Assembly (NCBI GenBank): GCA_025361425.1
Contig: JANYAH010000268.1
Location: 1-53,339 of the forward strand
From: Candidatus Solibacter sp.
GTDB taxonomy: Bacteria; Acidobacteriota; Terriglobia; Bryobacterales; Bryobacteraceae
Direction: 5' to 3'
DNA length: 53,339 bases
In this document: piece by piece, positions 16,469 through 24,688 of the stretch
How positions within the stretch are numbered: position 1 is the stretch's first letter
Layout of the letters: each line of letters starts with the position of its first letter
Notes under the pieces: model-generated
Told to the model about the DNA's origin: nothing
Databases searched by the model: none
What the model saw: the letters and a program-made list of their open reading frames with translations, nothing else
Translations under genes and position numbers: made by a program

Positions 16469-16744
16469 TTAGCTTACGGCGTCGCGATAGGCCTGCTTGC
16501 CGGCTTCCACCGCGTCGGTCAGAGTTTCCTTCTGGCGGCCAGCGGCCTCCTTACCCTTATCAACCCACTCGGACGCAGTATCCTTGAGTTCGGAGGTGCG
16601 CTGCTTGATGAAATCGCTGCCCTCGCCGGCCTTATTCTTGATCATCTCGCGCGTTTCCTGACCCGACTTCGGCGCGAACAGCATTCCGATTCCGACTCCC
16701 ACACCCAACCCAAGCAAAAAGTTCGAAAGTCCATTCTTTTCCAT
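16469..16744 (-). CDS. YtxH-domain protein
   Basis: The 91-residue protein has a Gly-rich hydrophobic N-terminus (FLLGLGVGVGIGMLFAPKSG) followed by QETREMIKNKAGEG and a charged amphipathic helical tail, the layout of the YtxH/gas-vesicle-like stress family. It probably sits at the membrane. The ATG at 16744 is preceded by AAGGAGA. It lies 26 bases ahead of the DUF948-like gene and is likely cotranscribed with it; recX is divergent. Confidence 0.83.
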   Translation of the reverse strand: MEKNGLSNFLLGLGVGVGIGMLFAPKSGQETREMIKNKAGEGSDFIKQRTSELKDTASEWVDKGKEAAGRQKETLTDAVEAGKQAYRDAVS

Positions 16745-16803
16745 AAATTTTCTCCTTCGGCCGCAGCCAATTTCCAGTATACTCCGCGATAGGAACGCTT
16801 CAC

Positions 16804-17343
16804 ATGGACGAACGTACGCCGCGACACCTGAACAGCGAAGATTTGTGGAATTACGCACTAAGGGCACTGGGCGGCCGAGCCCATTCCACGGGCGAAATGC
16901 GCGAAAAACTGGGCCGGCGCGCGGAAAAAGCGGAGGACGTGGAGAGCGTCCTCGCACGCTTGAAACAGAGCAAATACCTCGACGACCGCCAGTTCGCCGA
17001 GGCGTATGCCTCGGCCCGGCTTGCCAACGAGAGGTTCGGCAAGACGCGCGTGCTTCTGGATCTGCGGCATCGCCGGGTGGCTCCGGCGCTGGCCGAAAAG
17101 ACGGTCGATGCGGTATACCAGGATATCGATGAATCGGCGCTGATCGAGGAGTGGATCCGGCGCAAGTACCGGGCCAGTCCGCGGGAGGGATTGTTTCAAG
17201 AGGACAAGGATCTCGCCTCGGCCTACCGGCGATTGTTGCGGGCCGGGTTCCGCACCGGGGAGATCATCCGCGTGCTGAAGAAGTTCGCCAAAAATCCCCA
17301 GCTATTGGATAGCTTTGAGCCGCCGGAAGAGACCGAAGAGTAG
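16804..17343 (+). CDS. recX: RecX family regulatory protein
   Basis: RecX binds RecA filaments and restrains or modulates recombination. The 179-residue protein consists of three-helix repeats with the family phrases YALRALGGRAHSTGEMREKL, LKQSKYLDDRQFAEAYASAR and LRHRRVAPALAEKTVDAVYQ, with later less conserved repeats. It is usually next to recA, which is not in this window. The ATG is at 16804; the short gap to the divergent YtxH gene must hold both promoters. Confidence 0.86.
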   Translation: MDERTPRHLNSEDLWNYALRALGGRAHSTGEMREKLGRRAEKAEDVESVLARLKQSKYLDDRQFAEAYASARLANERFGKTRVLLDLRHRRVAPALAEKTVDAVYQDIDESALIEEWIRRKYRASPREGLFQEDKDLASAYRRLLRAGFRTGEIIRVLKKFAKNPQLLDSFEPPEETEE

Positions 17344-17385
17344 CGTTCTGTCCCACGTTGCTGCGCAAGAGCTTGTGCTTTGTGG

Positions 17386-17405
17386 GGCAGGCGCTTTCGC
17401 CTGCC
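17386..17405. other. REP-like hairpin after recX
   Basis: GGCAGGCG-CTTT-CGCCTGCC is a perfect 8-bp stem with a tetraloop, 42 bases after the recX stop and in the gap to a convergent gene. ATTCTTT follows nearby, so weak termination of recX is possible. Confidence 0.5.
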
Positions 17406-17453
17406 AGCCGATTCTTTCACAGCTTCTTAGTGGGTGTTTGTCTGATGCGCAAC

Positions 17454-17813
17454 TTACGCCCCGCCACTTTTGGCGAAGCAGAATTCCTCCACAACCCGGC
17501 CGCCGATCAGGTGCTCCTGGATGATACGCTCCAGCACTTCGGGGGTGGCGGAGTGATACCAGACACCTTCGGGGTAAACGACGGCGATGGGGCCGCTTTC
17601 GCATATCCGCAGGCAGTTGGCTTTGGAGCGGAAGACACGGTCGAGTAGTCCCAGTTCGATAAGGCGGCGCTTTAGGTATTCCCAGGACGCAATGCCGGCC
17701 TCCATCGAGCAGCACTTAGGCTTGGTCTGCTCGGCGCAAAGGAAGATATGGCGCTGAATGGTCGGAATACTCACGCCCGCTGCGAGTTGAGTGAGGCGCT
17801 CTTTATCCGGCAT
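17454..17813 (-). CDS. Thioredoxin-like 2Fe-2S ferredoxin
   Basis: The 119-residue protein has [14 protein letters not shown] near residue 22, [28 protein letters not shown] in the middle and the [12 protein letters not shown] helix near the end. This matches the (2Fe-2S) ferredoxin domain group with a thioredoxin fold, related to the NuoE C-terminal domain; four cysteines would hold the cluster. The partner is unknown. It starts 2 bases after the FAH-family gene stop and is the last gene of a six-gene minus-strand run. Confidence 0.82.
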   Translation of the reverse strand: MPDKERLTQLAAGVSIPTIQRHIFLCAEQTKPKCCSMEAGIASWEYLKRRLIELGLLDRVFRSKANCLRICESGPIAVVYPEGVWYHSATPEVLERIIQEHLIGGRVVEEFCFAKSGGA

Positions 17814-17815
17814 GG

Positions 17816-18634
17816 CTAACTGAGTATAACTACCGTGTTCGTAAGTTCGCCTATCTCCGCGACCCCGATAGTAACTATGTCGCCTGGGGCCAGCGCGGCC
17901 TCCTGGGGGACTATGATGCCCGTGCCGGTCATCACGACGGTGCCCGTTGGTGCGTTGTTGGCGCGCGTCAGATATTCGACCAGGGTTTCCAGGCGGCGGT
18001 TGAGTTTGGCGGTGTTGACCTCCCCATGGTAGAGCACCTTTCCCGACCGCGTGACGGTGCACGTCATCTGTAAGCGGTAGGGGTCGGGGATATCGGCCGC
18101 GGTGACGATCACCGGACCCAGGGCGCAGCAGCGGTCGTAGACCTTGGATTGCGTAAGGTAGAGGGCGTTCTCGCGCTCGATGTCCCAAGCGGAGACGTCG
18201 TTCGCAAGGGTGAAGCCGAAGATGCTGTGGCCGGGGCCCAGCACGATCGCGAGTTCCGGCTCAGGCGCGGTGAAACGTGAATCGGGGCGGATGCCGATGG
18301 CGTCGCCGCTGCCCACGCAGTGGCGGGCCGTGCCCTTGAAGAAGACCTCGGGGCGCGCCTCGCGATAGACGTGGGCGTACATGCCTTCGCGGGTGCCGTG
18401 CTCCGCATCGCGGAAGCTGGCGCTGGTTTCGTAAGTGCAGCCACAGCCCCACACTTCGGGCGGATGGATCGGGATAATGGGCTCGGCCCCCGCCACGGGC
18501 AAGGAGGCGCGGGCGGCGAGCGATGGATCGAGGATCACGTCGAGCGCGCTGTGTCCCGCAATGATGCGGGTTCCGCCAATTTCAAAGAGGGCCGCCGTGA
18601 CGGCGCCGTTGACGCGAGTTTGTCCGAGTCTCAT
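17816..18634 (-). CDS. FAH-family sugar-acid dehydratase (AraD1/XylX-like)
   Basis: The 272-residue protein belongs to the fumarylacetoacetate hydrolase superfamily: [11 protein letters not shown], the metal-binding [42 protein letters not shown] and [17 protein letters not shown]. In the non-phosphorylative pentose and sugar-acid pathways, FAH-fold enzymes of this kind dehydrate 2-keto-3-deoxy pentonates to alpha-ketoglutaric semialdehyde. The next upstream gene encodes a dehydrogenase for exactly that product, one base apart, which supports this role. The exact substrate (arabinonate, xylonate or other) cannot be told from sequence. Confidence 0.82.
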   Translation of the reverse strand: MRLGQTRVNGAVTAALFEIGGTRIIAGHSALDVILDPSLAARASLPVAGAEPIIPIHPPEVWGCGCTYETSASFRDAEHGTREGMYAHVYREARPEVFFKGTARHCVGSGDAIGIRPDSRFTAPEPELAIVLGPGHSIFGFTLANDVSAWDIERENALYLTQSKVYDRCCALGPVIVTAADIPDPYRLQMTCTVTRSGKVLYHGEVNTAKLNRRLETLVEYLTRANNAPTGTVVMTGTGIIVPQEAALAPGDIVTIGVAEIGELTNTVVILS

Positions 18635-18635
18635 T

Positions 18636-20072
18636 TTAGTATTTAAGATAGACGGTTTTGTAATCGCTATAAAATTCCAGCGCGGCCGGGCCCTGTTCCT
18701 TAGGACCGAAGCTGGAATCCTTGGTGCCGCCGAACGGGAGTTGGTATTCCACGCCCGCGCTGGGCAAATTGACGGTGAGCAGGCCGGCTTCGGCGCGATA
18801 GATGAAGTCGAAGGCGCGCGAGAGGTTGGTGGTCTGGATGGAAGAGGACAGCCCAAACGGGATGGCGTTGGCAATCCGCATGGCATCTTCGAAACCAGAA
18901 GCGCGCATGATGGCGAGCACGGGTCCGAAGATCTCTTCTCGCGCAATGGTGTGCGCTTCGGTGACGCCGGCGAACACGGTAGGCTCGACGAAGTAGCCGT
19001 TGGCCAGCTCGCCTTCGGTGAGGCGGCGGCCTCCGCAGGCCGGCTCTCCGCATTCCTGGCGGCCCATCTCGATGTAGCGAAGGACGGTCTCCATCTGCGA
19101 CTGATCGACGCAGGGGCCCATGTCAATGCCGGGCCGCATGCCGTCGCCGACCTTCAGTTTACGGGTGCGCTCCACCACGGCGGCGACGAACTTATCGTAG
19201 ATCGCGTCCTCCACAATCGCGCGGCTGGTAGCGGTGCATTTCTGCCCGGTGGAGAAGAAGGCGGCGTTGACCACGTTCTCCACAGCGGAGTTGAAATCGG
19301 CGTCGGCGAGCACGATGGTCGGGTTCTTGCCGCCCATTTCCAGCTGGATCCGCAGGCGGCGCTTGCTGGCCTCGGCGTGCAGCCAATCGCCGATTTCGCA
19401 GGAGCCGGTAAAGGAGATGGCTTTCAGTCCCGCGGCGTTGACCAGGGCGCCGCCCAATTCGCCCCCGGAGCCGGCCACGAAGTTGACCACGCCTTTGGGG
19501 ATGCCGGCCTGATGGAGAGCTTCCACGATGCGCCACGCGCTCAGTGGGGCGGCGGACGCCGGCTTGACGACCACCGTGTTCCCGCAGATCAGCGCCGGCG
19601 CCAGCTTCCAGGCCGGGATGGCCGAGGGGAAGTTCCACGGGGTGATGAGGCCCACCACGCCGATAGGCTTGCGCAGCGCGAACATGTGGACGCGGTCGCG
19701 CTCGCTCGGCACCAGCATACCGGGCAGGCGCGAGCCTTCGCCGGCGAAGTAGCGGAAGATGTTGATGGCGCGGCGCACCTCGCCCTTGGCTTCGGGCAGC
19801 GTCTTGCCTTCCTCGCGGGTCATATCCGCGGCGACGGCTTCGAAGCTCTTGTCCAGGATGTCCGCCGCCTTATAAAGAATGTTGCCGCGCGCGGGTCCGG
19901 GCGTGGCGCTCCAGCCAGGGAACGCGGCGCTAGCGGCCGCCGCTGCGGCATCGATATCGGCGGCGGTACCCTTGACGAAGGTACCGACCACTTCCCCGGT
20001 GTTGGCCGGGTTGCGGTTCTCAAAAGTGGCGCCGGTAGATATCCACTCGCCGTTGATATAGTTTCCGAACAT
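18636..20072 (-). CDS. Alpha-ketoglutaric semialdehyde dehydrogenase-type ALDH
   Basis: The 478-residue aldehyde dehydrogenase shows the NAD(P)-binding block LITPWNFPSAIPAWKLAPAL, VKPASAAPLS, FTGSCEIGDWL, the general-base Glu in QLEMGGKNPTIVL and the catalytic Cys in STGQKCTATSR. The C-terminus has EEIFGPVLAI and the SAGVEYQLPFGGTKDSSFGP block seen in ketoglutaric semialdehyde dehydrogenases. It would oxidise alpha-ketoglutaric semialdehyde to 2-oxoglutarate. Its ATG overlaps the LemA stop (TAATG), and the FAH-family gene follows after one base. Confidence 0.88.
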   Translation of the reverse strand: MFGNYINGEWISTGATFENRNPANTGEVVGTFVKGTAADIDAAAAAASAAFPGWSATPGPARGNILYKAADILDKSFEAVAADMTREEGKTLPEAKGEVRRAINIFRYFAGEGSRLPGMLVPSERDRVHMFALRKPIGVVGLITPWNFPSAIPAWKLAPALICGNTVVVKPASAAPLSAWRIVEALHQAGIPKGVVNFVAGSGGELGGALVNAAGLKAISFTGSCEIGDWLHAEASKRRLRIQLEMGGKNPTIVLADADFNSAVENVVNAAFFSTGQKCTATSRAIVEDAIYDKFVAAVVERTRKLKVGDGMRPGIDMGPCVDQSQMETVLRYIEMGRQECGEPACGGRRLTEGELANGYFVEPTVFAGVTEAHTIAREEIFGPVLAIMRASGFEDAMRIANAIPFGLSSSIQTTNLSRAFDFIYRAEAGLLTVNLPSAGVEYQLPFGGTKDSSFGPKEQGPAALEFYSDYKTVYLKY

Positions 20073-20638
20073 TAGAATTGCACCTTAGGGTTGGTCCGGG
20101 CGCCGGGCTCGGTCTTAAAATAGGCATCGTTGCGGGTGAAGCCGCTGAGGCCGGCAACAATGTTGTTCGGGAAAACTTCGATGGCCACGTTATATCGCTG
20201 GAGGACATCGTTGTACTTACGGCGCTCCACGGCGATGCGGTTTTCAGTCCCCGCCAGCTCGTCCTGGAGGCGCAAAAAGTTTTCGTTGGAGCGGAGCTGC
20301 GGGTAGTTCTCGCTGATCACCAGCAGACGGGATAGCGCGCCGGACAACTGATCGTTGGCGGCGAGTTTATCCGCCGGAGTGCGGGCTCCGCCGAGTGCGG
20401 CACGGGCGTCCCCGATGTTCTTGAAGACTTCAGTTTCATGGGAGGCGAAGCCTTTCACGGTCTCCACCAAATTGGGGATCAGGTCGGCGCGGCGCTGCAG
20501 GGCGACATCCACGCCGCTCCAGGATGCGGTGACGGCTTCGCGCTGTGTCACAAGGTCGTTGCGCACGTCGACGAACTTGCTGCAAGCGCCCATCCCCAGG
20601 ACCAGCAGAACAGCGATGACGATCAGAGCAATTTTCAA
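20072..20638 (-). CDS. LemA family protein
   Basis: The 188-residue protein has an N-terminal membrane anchor (IALIVIAVLLVLGMGACS, possibly a lipoprotein signal because of the Cys), then a helical domain with RADLIPNLVETVKGFASHE, SENYPQLRSNENFLRLQDEL and the end block YNVAIEVFPNNIVAGLSGF, all typical of LemA. Function is uncertain; LemA is often encoded with TPM-domain proteins, as here. The start is TTG at 20638 with AAGGAG eight bases upstream. It sits between the nucleotidyltransferase and dehydrogenase genes. Confidence 0.93.
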   Translation of the reverse strand: MKIALIVIAVLLVLGMGACSKFVDVRNDLVTQREAVTASWSGVDVALQRRADLIPNLVETVKGFASHETEVFKNIGDARAALGGARTPADKLAANDQLSGALSRLLVISENYPQLRSNENFLRLQDELAGTENRIAVERRKYNDVLQRYNVAIEVFPNNIVAGLSGFTRNDAYFKTEPGARTNPKVQF

Positions 20639-20649
20639 GAGACTTCTCC

Positions 20650-21360
20650 TTATCTTTCGATTTTGTCGACAGCGTCGATGACTTGCGAGATTTCTTTCAG
20701 GTATGAGGCCAGCAGCGGCACCGGGTCGATGTCGCGGCGTTTGAGGCGGCCTTCGCGAACGTCGAGGAGTTTTTCGAAGGGCGTGGCGTCAATCGCGAAG
20801 ACTTCCCTCGCGCGCTGGATGACGTCGCGTTTCAAAGCGGGTGCGTCCCCGCCGCTAAGGATCAGCGCGTGGCGGAAGAGCACGCAGAAGGTGGAGACGG
20901 AATCGAGCAGCATGCGGCGCAGCAGGTCGGGATTGGAGAGCATCCCGCCGGCCTTCTGGCGGACCCGGAGAAGCTTGGCGCGCAGATCGTGCTCCACCTG
21001 TGCCCGGTAAAAGGAATCGTCGATGGCCAGAGAGCTGATGACATCCTTACCGTGCAGCAGGCGGTGCTGCCGCTGGATATCGTGGAACTCTATGGCGAAG
21101 CAGTCGGCGGAGGCGACCAGTTCCCGCTCAGTGAGAAGAAGCGGGGAAGGGCTGCCCTGCTCGCGCCACCAGCGGAAGATCTCCTCGCCACTGGCCAGTT
21201 CGCGGGGCGCAATTTCGCTTAACACGCACAGAATGTTGATGTCGGAGAAGTCGGCGTGGTGGTCGCCGGTAGCAGCCGAACCGTACAGGATCACGGAGAC
21301 CAGGCGCTCGCCGTACGCCTTCTGGAGTTTCCCGATGAGTTGCGTGAGTAGCTTGTCCAT
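20650..21360 (-). CDS. Nucleotidyltransferase-domain protein
   Basis: The 236-residue protein starts with a pol-beta type nucleotidyltransferase fold: VSVILYGSAATGDHHADFSDINILCVL holds the GSxxxGxxxxxSDxD-like motif, with the last acidic residue altered to Asn (SDIN). The remainder is helical (LRRMLLDSVSTFCVLFRHAL), like a HEPN-type or accessory substrate domain. Targets are unknown; the loss of one acidic metal ligand could weaken catalysis. It lies 7 bases after the TPM gene and 11 bases before lemA, so it belongs to that run. Confidence 0.76.
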   Translation of the reverse strand: MDKLLTQLIGKLQKAYGERLVSVILYGSAATGDHHADFSDINILCVLSEIAPRELASGEEIFRWWREQGSPSPLLLTERELVASADCFAIEFHDIQRQHRLLHGKDVISSLAIDDSFYRAQVEHDLRAKLLRVRQKAGGMLSNPDLLRRMLLDSVSTFCVLFRHALILSGGDAPALKRDVIQRAREVFAIDATPFEKLLDVREGRLKRRDIDPVPLLASYLKEISQVIDAVDKIER

Positions 21361-21367
21361 AGGGTGC

Positions 21368-22156
21368 TTACCAATCGCTCGAGGCGCCGCCGCCGCCGGA
21401 ATCGCCGCCGCCAAAACCGCCGAATCCGCCATCCCCGGAATCCGGGCCGCCGAATCCGCCGGAACCGCGACCGCCCCAGGAGCCCCGAGACAATACGTTA
21501 CCCAGAATCATCCCGGTCAGGAACCCGCCGCCCCCGCCGCCCCCGTAGCCGCGCGGCCCCCCGGCGCGAAAGAGAAACAGAAGCAGGAAGATGCCGCCGA
21601 TCACCGCGGGCCACGGAATGGAATCGCTGGGTGTGCCGCGGATGCGGCGGGGAAGCTGCGCGGTGAGAGTGACGTTCTTCGCCTTAGCCACCGTAGCGCC
21701 AATGGTTTCCGCGGCGGCCATCAGCGCTTCGCCGTAGTGCTGCTGGCGCAAGGCGGGGCGCATTTCGCGGAGCACGGAGCCGGTAAACCCATCCGGGAGG
21801 CTGGGTTCAAGCCCGTAGCCGATTTCGAGTCGATTGCGGCGGTCGCCAATCACCAGCAGTAGCAGTACGCCTTCGTTCTTGCCTTTTTGGCCGACGCCCC
21901 AGGCGCGATAGATGGTGTTGGCGACGTCGTCGATCGGCTCGCCTTCCAGCGTAGCAATGGTCACCAGGGCCATCTGCGCGCCGGTGGAGCCCTCCACCGT
22001 GGCGCAGTAACCTTCGAGTTGGGCCTTGCTGGCGGGGTCGATCACACCGGCGAAATCGCTGACGTAGCCTTGCGGCTTGAGGGCCGTCCAATCGACTGCC
22101 TCGCCAGCCGAGGCGAACAGGCCAACCAGCACGCTCACCCGCAACCAGTTCTTCAT
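21368..22156 (-). CDS. TPM-domain membrane protein (YgcG-like)
   Basis: The 262-residue protein has a signal peptide (NWLRVSVLVGLFASAGEA), a TPM domain (GYVSDFAGVIDPASKAQLEG, TIATLEGEPIDDVANTIYRA, NEGVLLLLVIGDRRNRLEIG), one membrane helix near 185-200 (AVIGGIFLLLFLF) and a very Gly-rich C-terminal tail ending in SSDW. This is the YgcG/TPM_phosphatase arrangement that commonly neighbours lemA. The domain faces outside the cytoplasm; the role is not settled. It is the first gene of the minus-strand run; a tRNA gene is divergent from it. Confidence 0.9.
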   Translation of the reverse strand: MKNWLRVSVLVGLFASAGEAVDWTALKPQGYVSDFAGVIDPASKAQLEGYCATVEGSTGAQMALVTIATLEGEPIDDVANTIYRAWGVGQKGKNEGVLLLLVIGDRRNRLEIGYGLEPSLPDGFTGSVLREMRPALRQQHYGEALMAAAETIGATVAKAKNVTLTAQLPRRIRGTPSDSIPWPAVIGGIFLLLFLFRAGGPRGYGGGGGGGFLTGMILGNVLSRGSWGGRGSGGFGGPDSGDGGFGGFGGGDSGGGGASSDW

Positions 22157-22233
22157 CTTGAACTTTCAGTCTACTATGCGCGGCGTGGTGGATTCGCGGG
22201 GCCGGGTCTGGTAAAATAGGGCTTCGGTTTTAT

Positions 22234-22307
22234 TGGGACGTCGTCTAACGGTAAGACTGCAGCCTCTGGAGCTGCGTATCGGGGTTCGAATCCCTGCGTC
22301 CCAGCCA
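22234..22307 (+). tRNA. tRNA-Gln, anticodon CTG
   Basis: The cloverleaf can be drawn by hand. Acceptor arms TGGGACG and CGTCCCA pair perfectly; the D stem is GTCT/AGAC; the anticodon stem is GCAGC/GCTGC with loop CTCTGGA, so the anticodon is CTG (reads CAG, Gln). The T arm is CGGGG-TTCGAAT-CCCTG. The discriminator base is G, and CCA is encoded at 22305-22307. A TAAAAT at 22212-22217 may be its -10 box. Confidence 0.96.
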
Positions 22308-22429
22308 CTCCCTCTTCCCGCCCCCGCACAATTCTGGTCCCCACCTGAATTTCGGCTCTACGCCGGAAATGGCATCGAATCGGCCATCGGCGATCACCGG
22401 AATCCATTGCGGCCGCATCATCCCTCCCC

Positions 22430-22787
22430 ACCAGTTGCACCTCCGGCTTGCGGCGCGCGGGGTCGGGCAGGCTGAAATCGTTGCGCACGCCGGTCAAGGA
22501 CTGGACGGTAGTCGCCGCCAAGTTGGGCGCACCCGTGATTCGCGTCTTCTCCGCCGCCAAAGTGCCGGAGGGGCATACCTTTGAAAGCGTGCTCCCCTGG
22601 ATGGCCGCCGATTTAGAGCATCTGGTACGGAACCAGGGAAGTGCCCACCGATCTGCGCAAAGTGAAGGCCGCCATCGATAAGGTGGGGTATCGCGGCTTC
22701 CCGCCCATCGAGACGCTGGGCGCCGGCGATCCTCGCGAAAAAGTGGCGAAATTCTTCGGGCAGGTGCGCTCCGTGTTCGCCAACTAA
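22430..22787 (+). pseudogene. Rearranged sugar phosphate isomerase/epimerase remnant
   Basis: Three pieces of one TIM-barrel isomerase/epimerase gene are visible. On the minus strand, 22500-22430 reads SLTGVRNDFSLPDPARRKPE then VQLV. On the plus strand from about 22494 the next part reads VKDWTVVAAKLGAPVIRVFS and VPEGHTFESVLPWMAADL. After a frame change near 22645 the C-terminal part reads DLRKVKAAIDKVGYRGFPPI then ETLGAGDPREKVAKFFGQV, to a TAA at 22785. The first piece is inverted relative to the others, and the section between the second and third is missing. No intact frame survives. It lies 120 bases from tRNA-Gln, where integration and recombination are common. Confidence 0.78.
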
Positions 22788-22984
22788 ATGCCTTTACATA
22801 AATAGACAATACTCGCAAGCTGCTTGTTATCTGAGCCCTGTAGCCCTTAGATCGACCTCATAAAAAGTTTTAATTTGATACCTCGGCGTCTTTTTTGTAC
22901 CCTGGTATTGTAAGTGGCCACGTAAAATACCCTTCCGGAATACGTCAAACTCTGGCCATCATTTAAAAGGATTATTAGAACCTC

Positions 22985-23311
22985 ATGAAGAAATCTCTCG
23001 TTCTCGGTGTAGTGTTGTCTCTGTCCAGCCTCTGCTTTGCGGGTCAGAAGTCGTATGCTGTCATCTTCTCGTCGCCGGCTCAAGTCGGCGCCGTGGAGCT
23101 CAAGGCCGGCGAATACAAGGTTAAAGTGGATGGCTCCAACGCCGTCTTCACGGACCGGAAGTTCAAAAGCGTGAGCACGCCCGTAACCGTGGAAACCGGC
23201 GCCAAGAAGTTCCAGCACACGTCGGTTGACTCCTCCAGGCAAGGCACCGTCGATAAGGTCAACGCCATCGAATTCGGCGGCTCCACCACCCGGCTCTCCT
23301 TCGCAAAGTAA
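22985..23311 (+). CDS. Small exported protein, acidobacterial type
   Basis: The 108-residue protein has a clear signal peptide (KKSLVLGVVLSLSSLCFAG) and a short beta-rich mature part with VELKAGEYKVKVDGSNAVFT and a charged centre. I know similar small secreted proteins only as uncharacterised Acidobacteriota proteins; there is no known function. A TGG-TATTGT extended -10-like element lies at 22903-22911, and TTGATA at 22875, with poor spacing. The gene stands alone between the pseudogene and a convergent hydrolase gene. Confidence 0.8.
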   Translation: MKKSLVLGVVLSLSSLCFAGQKSYAVIFSSPAQVGAVELKAGEYKVKVDGSNAVFTDRKFKSVSTPVTVETGAKKFQHTSVDSSRQGTVDKVNAIEFGGSTTRLSFAK

Positions 23312-23339
23312 GTGAAACTGGCATAAGGCCCGACCCTTT

Positions 23340-23362
23340 GCGGGCGAGCGTCGCTCGCCCGC
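23340..23362. terminator. Bidirectional hairpin between convergent genes
   Basis: GCGGGCGAGCG (23340-23350) and CGCTCGCCCGC (23352-23362) form a nearly continuous palindrome. Outside it, GGCATA and TATGCC give a second, interrupted stem. It lies 29 bases after the small exported protein gene and 22 bases before the end of the convergent GH5-like gene. No T-run is present. Confidence 0.52.
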
Positions 23363-23383
23363 GGGTGAGCCCTATGCCACCGC

Positions 23384-24514
23384 TCAACGTCCCGTCTTCC
23401 CCTTCTTACTCTTCACTCCGTATCCCGTTATCTGCCGGATGAAATCCACTTCTTCCTGCCGGTATGGTGTGCCGTCTTTCTGAAAAATGTCGTGGAACCA
23501 CGTCTCGGGCTCCCGGTCCGTATAAGGCTTCTTCCAGGAATCCCATGGCAGATTGGTCTGTGACTTGCCATTGACGAATCCCCAGTTCATCATCGCCACG
23601 TTGTACTTCTTGGCAACCGGCAGAATCGCCTGAAAAGTGCTGCCGTTGGGCCGTGCCATGTACTCGGTGCAAAGAATCGGGCGCTTCCAGGCCTGTAGCC
23701 AATGCACGCGCTTTTCAAACTCCGCCGGACCATCGTAGTTGTGGAACGAGATCACGTCGCTCTGCTCCATCTGGGTCTTCTCGATGGCGCTCAGTTTCTC
23801 CGCGCTGGACCAGTCGCCCTTCCACACGCCGCTGGTCAGCGGCTGGATCGGGTCCATGGCCCGCGCCCACGCGAACACTTTCGGCAGCAGCGCCTGCACC
23901 AACTCCGTCTTGTTCGGCGGCTCCAGGCTCTGGTACGACGAATCGTTGAGATTGTCCGGCTCATTCCACAAATCCCAGGCCAGCACGCGCCTGTCGTAGC
24001 GGTATGCCCCAATCACGCCCTGCACATATTGCCGCAGCCGGTCGGTCTGTGCCGGGTCCCTCATGGCCGCCGCTCCCGGGCTTTGCACCCATCCGGAATT
24101 GTGTACGCCGGGCTTCGGCGCCCGCTGCTCGTTAATCTGCGGGAACGGGTCCCAGCAGGAATCGAAGAGCACGAAGACCGGCTTGATTTTATGGCGATCC
24201 GCAATGCTGAGGAATTTATCGATGCGCCGCTGGAAGGCCGCGGAGTCCTGCTTCCACGGCAGATCGTGCAGGAACACGCGCATCGTGTTCATCCCCAAAC
24301 CCTCGGCCCAGTTCAATTCGGTTTCGATCCAAATCGGGTCGAACGTTTCCGCCTGCCACATCTCCAACTGGTTGATCGCCGTGGCCGGCAGATAGTTGCC
24401 CCCCACCAGCCAAGGCTGCTTGGCATACCACTCGTTGGCCGTCTTCTCCGTCCAGCGGGACGGTTGCGCCATGGCCACACCGGCCAGCGTTGCGGCGATC
24501 AGAAATAATTTCAT
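23384..24514 (-). CDS. Exported GH5-like glycoside hydrolase
   Basis: The 376-residue protein has a signal peptide (KLFLIAATLAGVAMA) and a TIM-barrel glycosidase: GGNYLPATAINQLEMWQ, GMNTMRVFLHDLPWKQD, PVFVLFDSCWDPF, the acid/base Glu in LAWDLWNEPDNLND, ISFHNYDGP and the nucleophile-bearing strand ILCTEYMARPNGS. These fit clan GH-A, family 5 or a close relative, acting on plant or microbial beta-glycans outside the cell or in the periplasm. The exact substrate cannot be read. The ATG is preceded by GGGGGG. It is convergent with the small exported protein gene and divergent from rimO. Confidence 0.83.
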   Translation of the reverse strand: MKLFLIAATLAGVAMAQPSRWTEKTANEWYAKQPWLVGGNYLPATAINQLEMWQAETFDPIWIETELNWAEGLGMNTMRVFLHDLPWKQDSAAFQRRIDKFLSIADRHKIKPVFVLFDSCWDPFPQINEQRAPKPGVHNSGWVQSPGAAAMRDPAQTDRLRQYVQGVIGAYRYDRRVLAWDLWNEPDNLNDSSYQSLEPPNKTELVQALLPKVFAWARAMDPIQPLTSGVWKGDWSSAEKLSAIEKTQMEQSDVISFHNYDGPAEFEKRVHWLQAWKRPILCTEYMARPNGSTFQAILPVAKKYNVAMMNWGFVNGKSQTNLPWDSWKKPYTDREPETWFHDIFQKDGTPYRQEEVDFIRQITGYGVKSKKGKTGR

Positions 24515-24688
24515 GCCCCCCGATGATAACTTGTCGCGCGGCGCTAATCCACGAATCCGTCGAACCGCAACCGCCCCCGTACTTTCCCCGGCTTGCTCCT
24601 CAGTTCCATCGCCGCCACCAGTCGCAGTTTCATTTTCTCCTCAATGCTATCCTGAATGGAGATCCTCCCGTAAGGCCGGTACACAACC

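Noticed and set aside
18435-20075. 546-codon open frame on the plus strand
   Set aside because: It lies opposite the aldehyde dehydrogenase and FAH-family genes and has no family signal. It reflects high GC at codon positions of the real genes.
22308-22429. Short minus-strand frame running through the tRNA
   Set aside because: Its end is the translated tRNA sequence (RRDSNP-type), a known artefact; the start part matches nothing.
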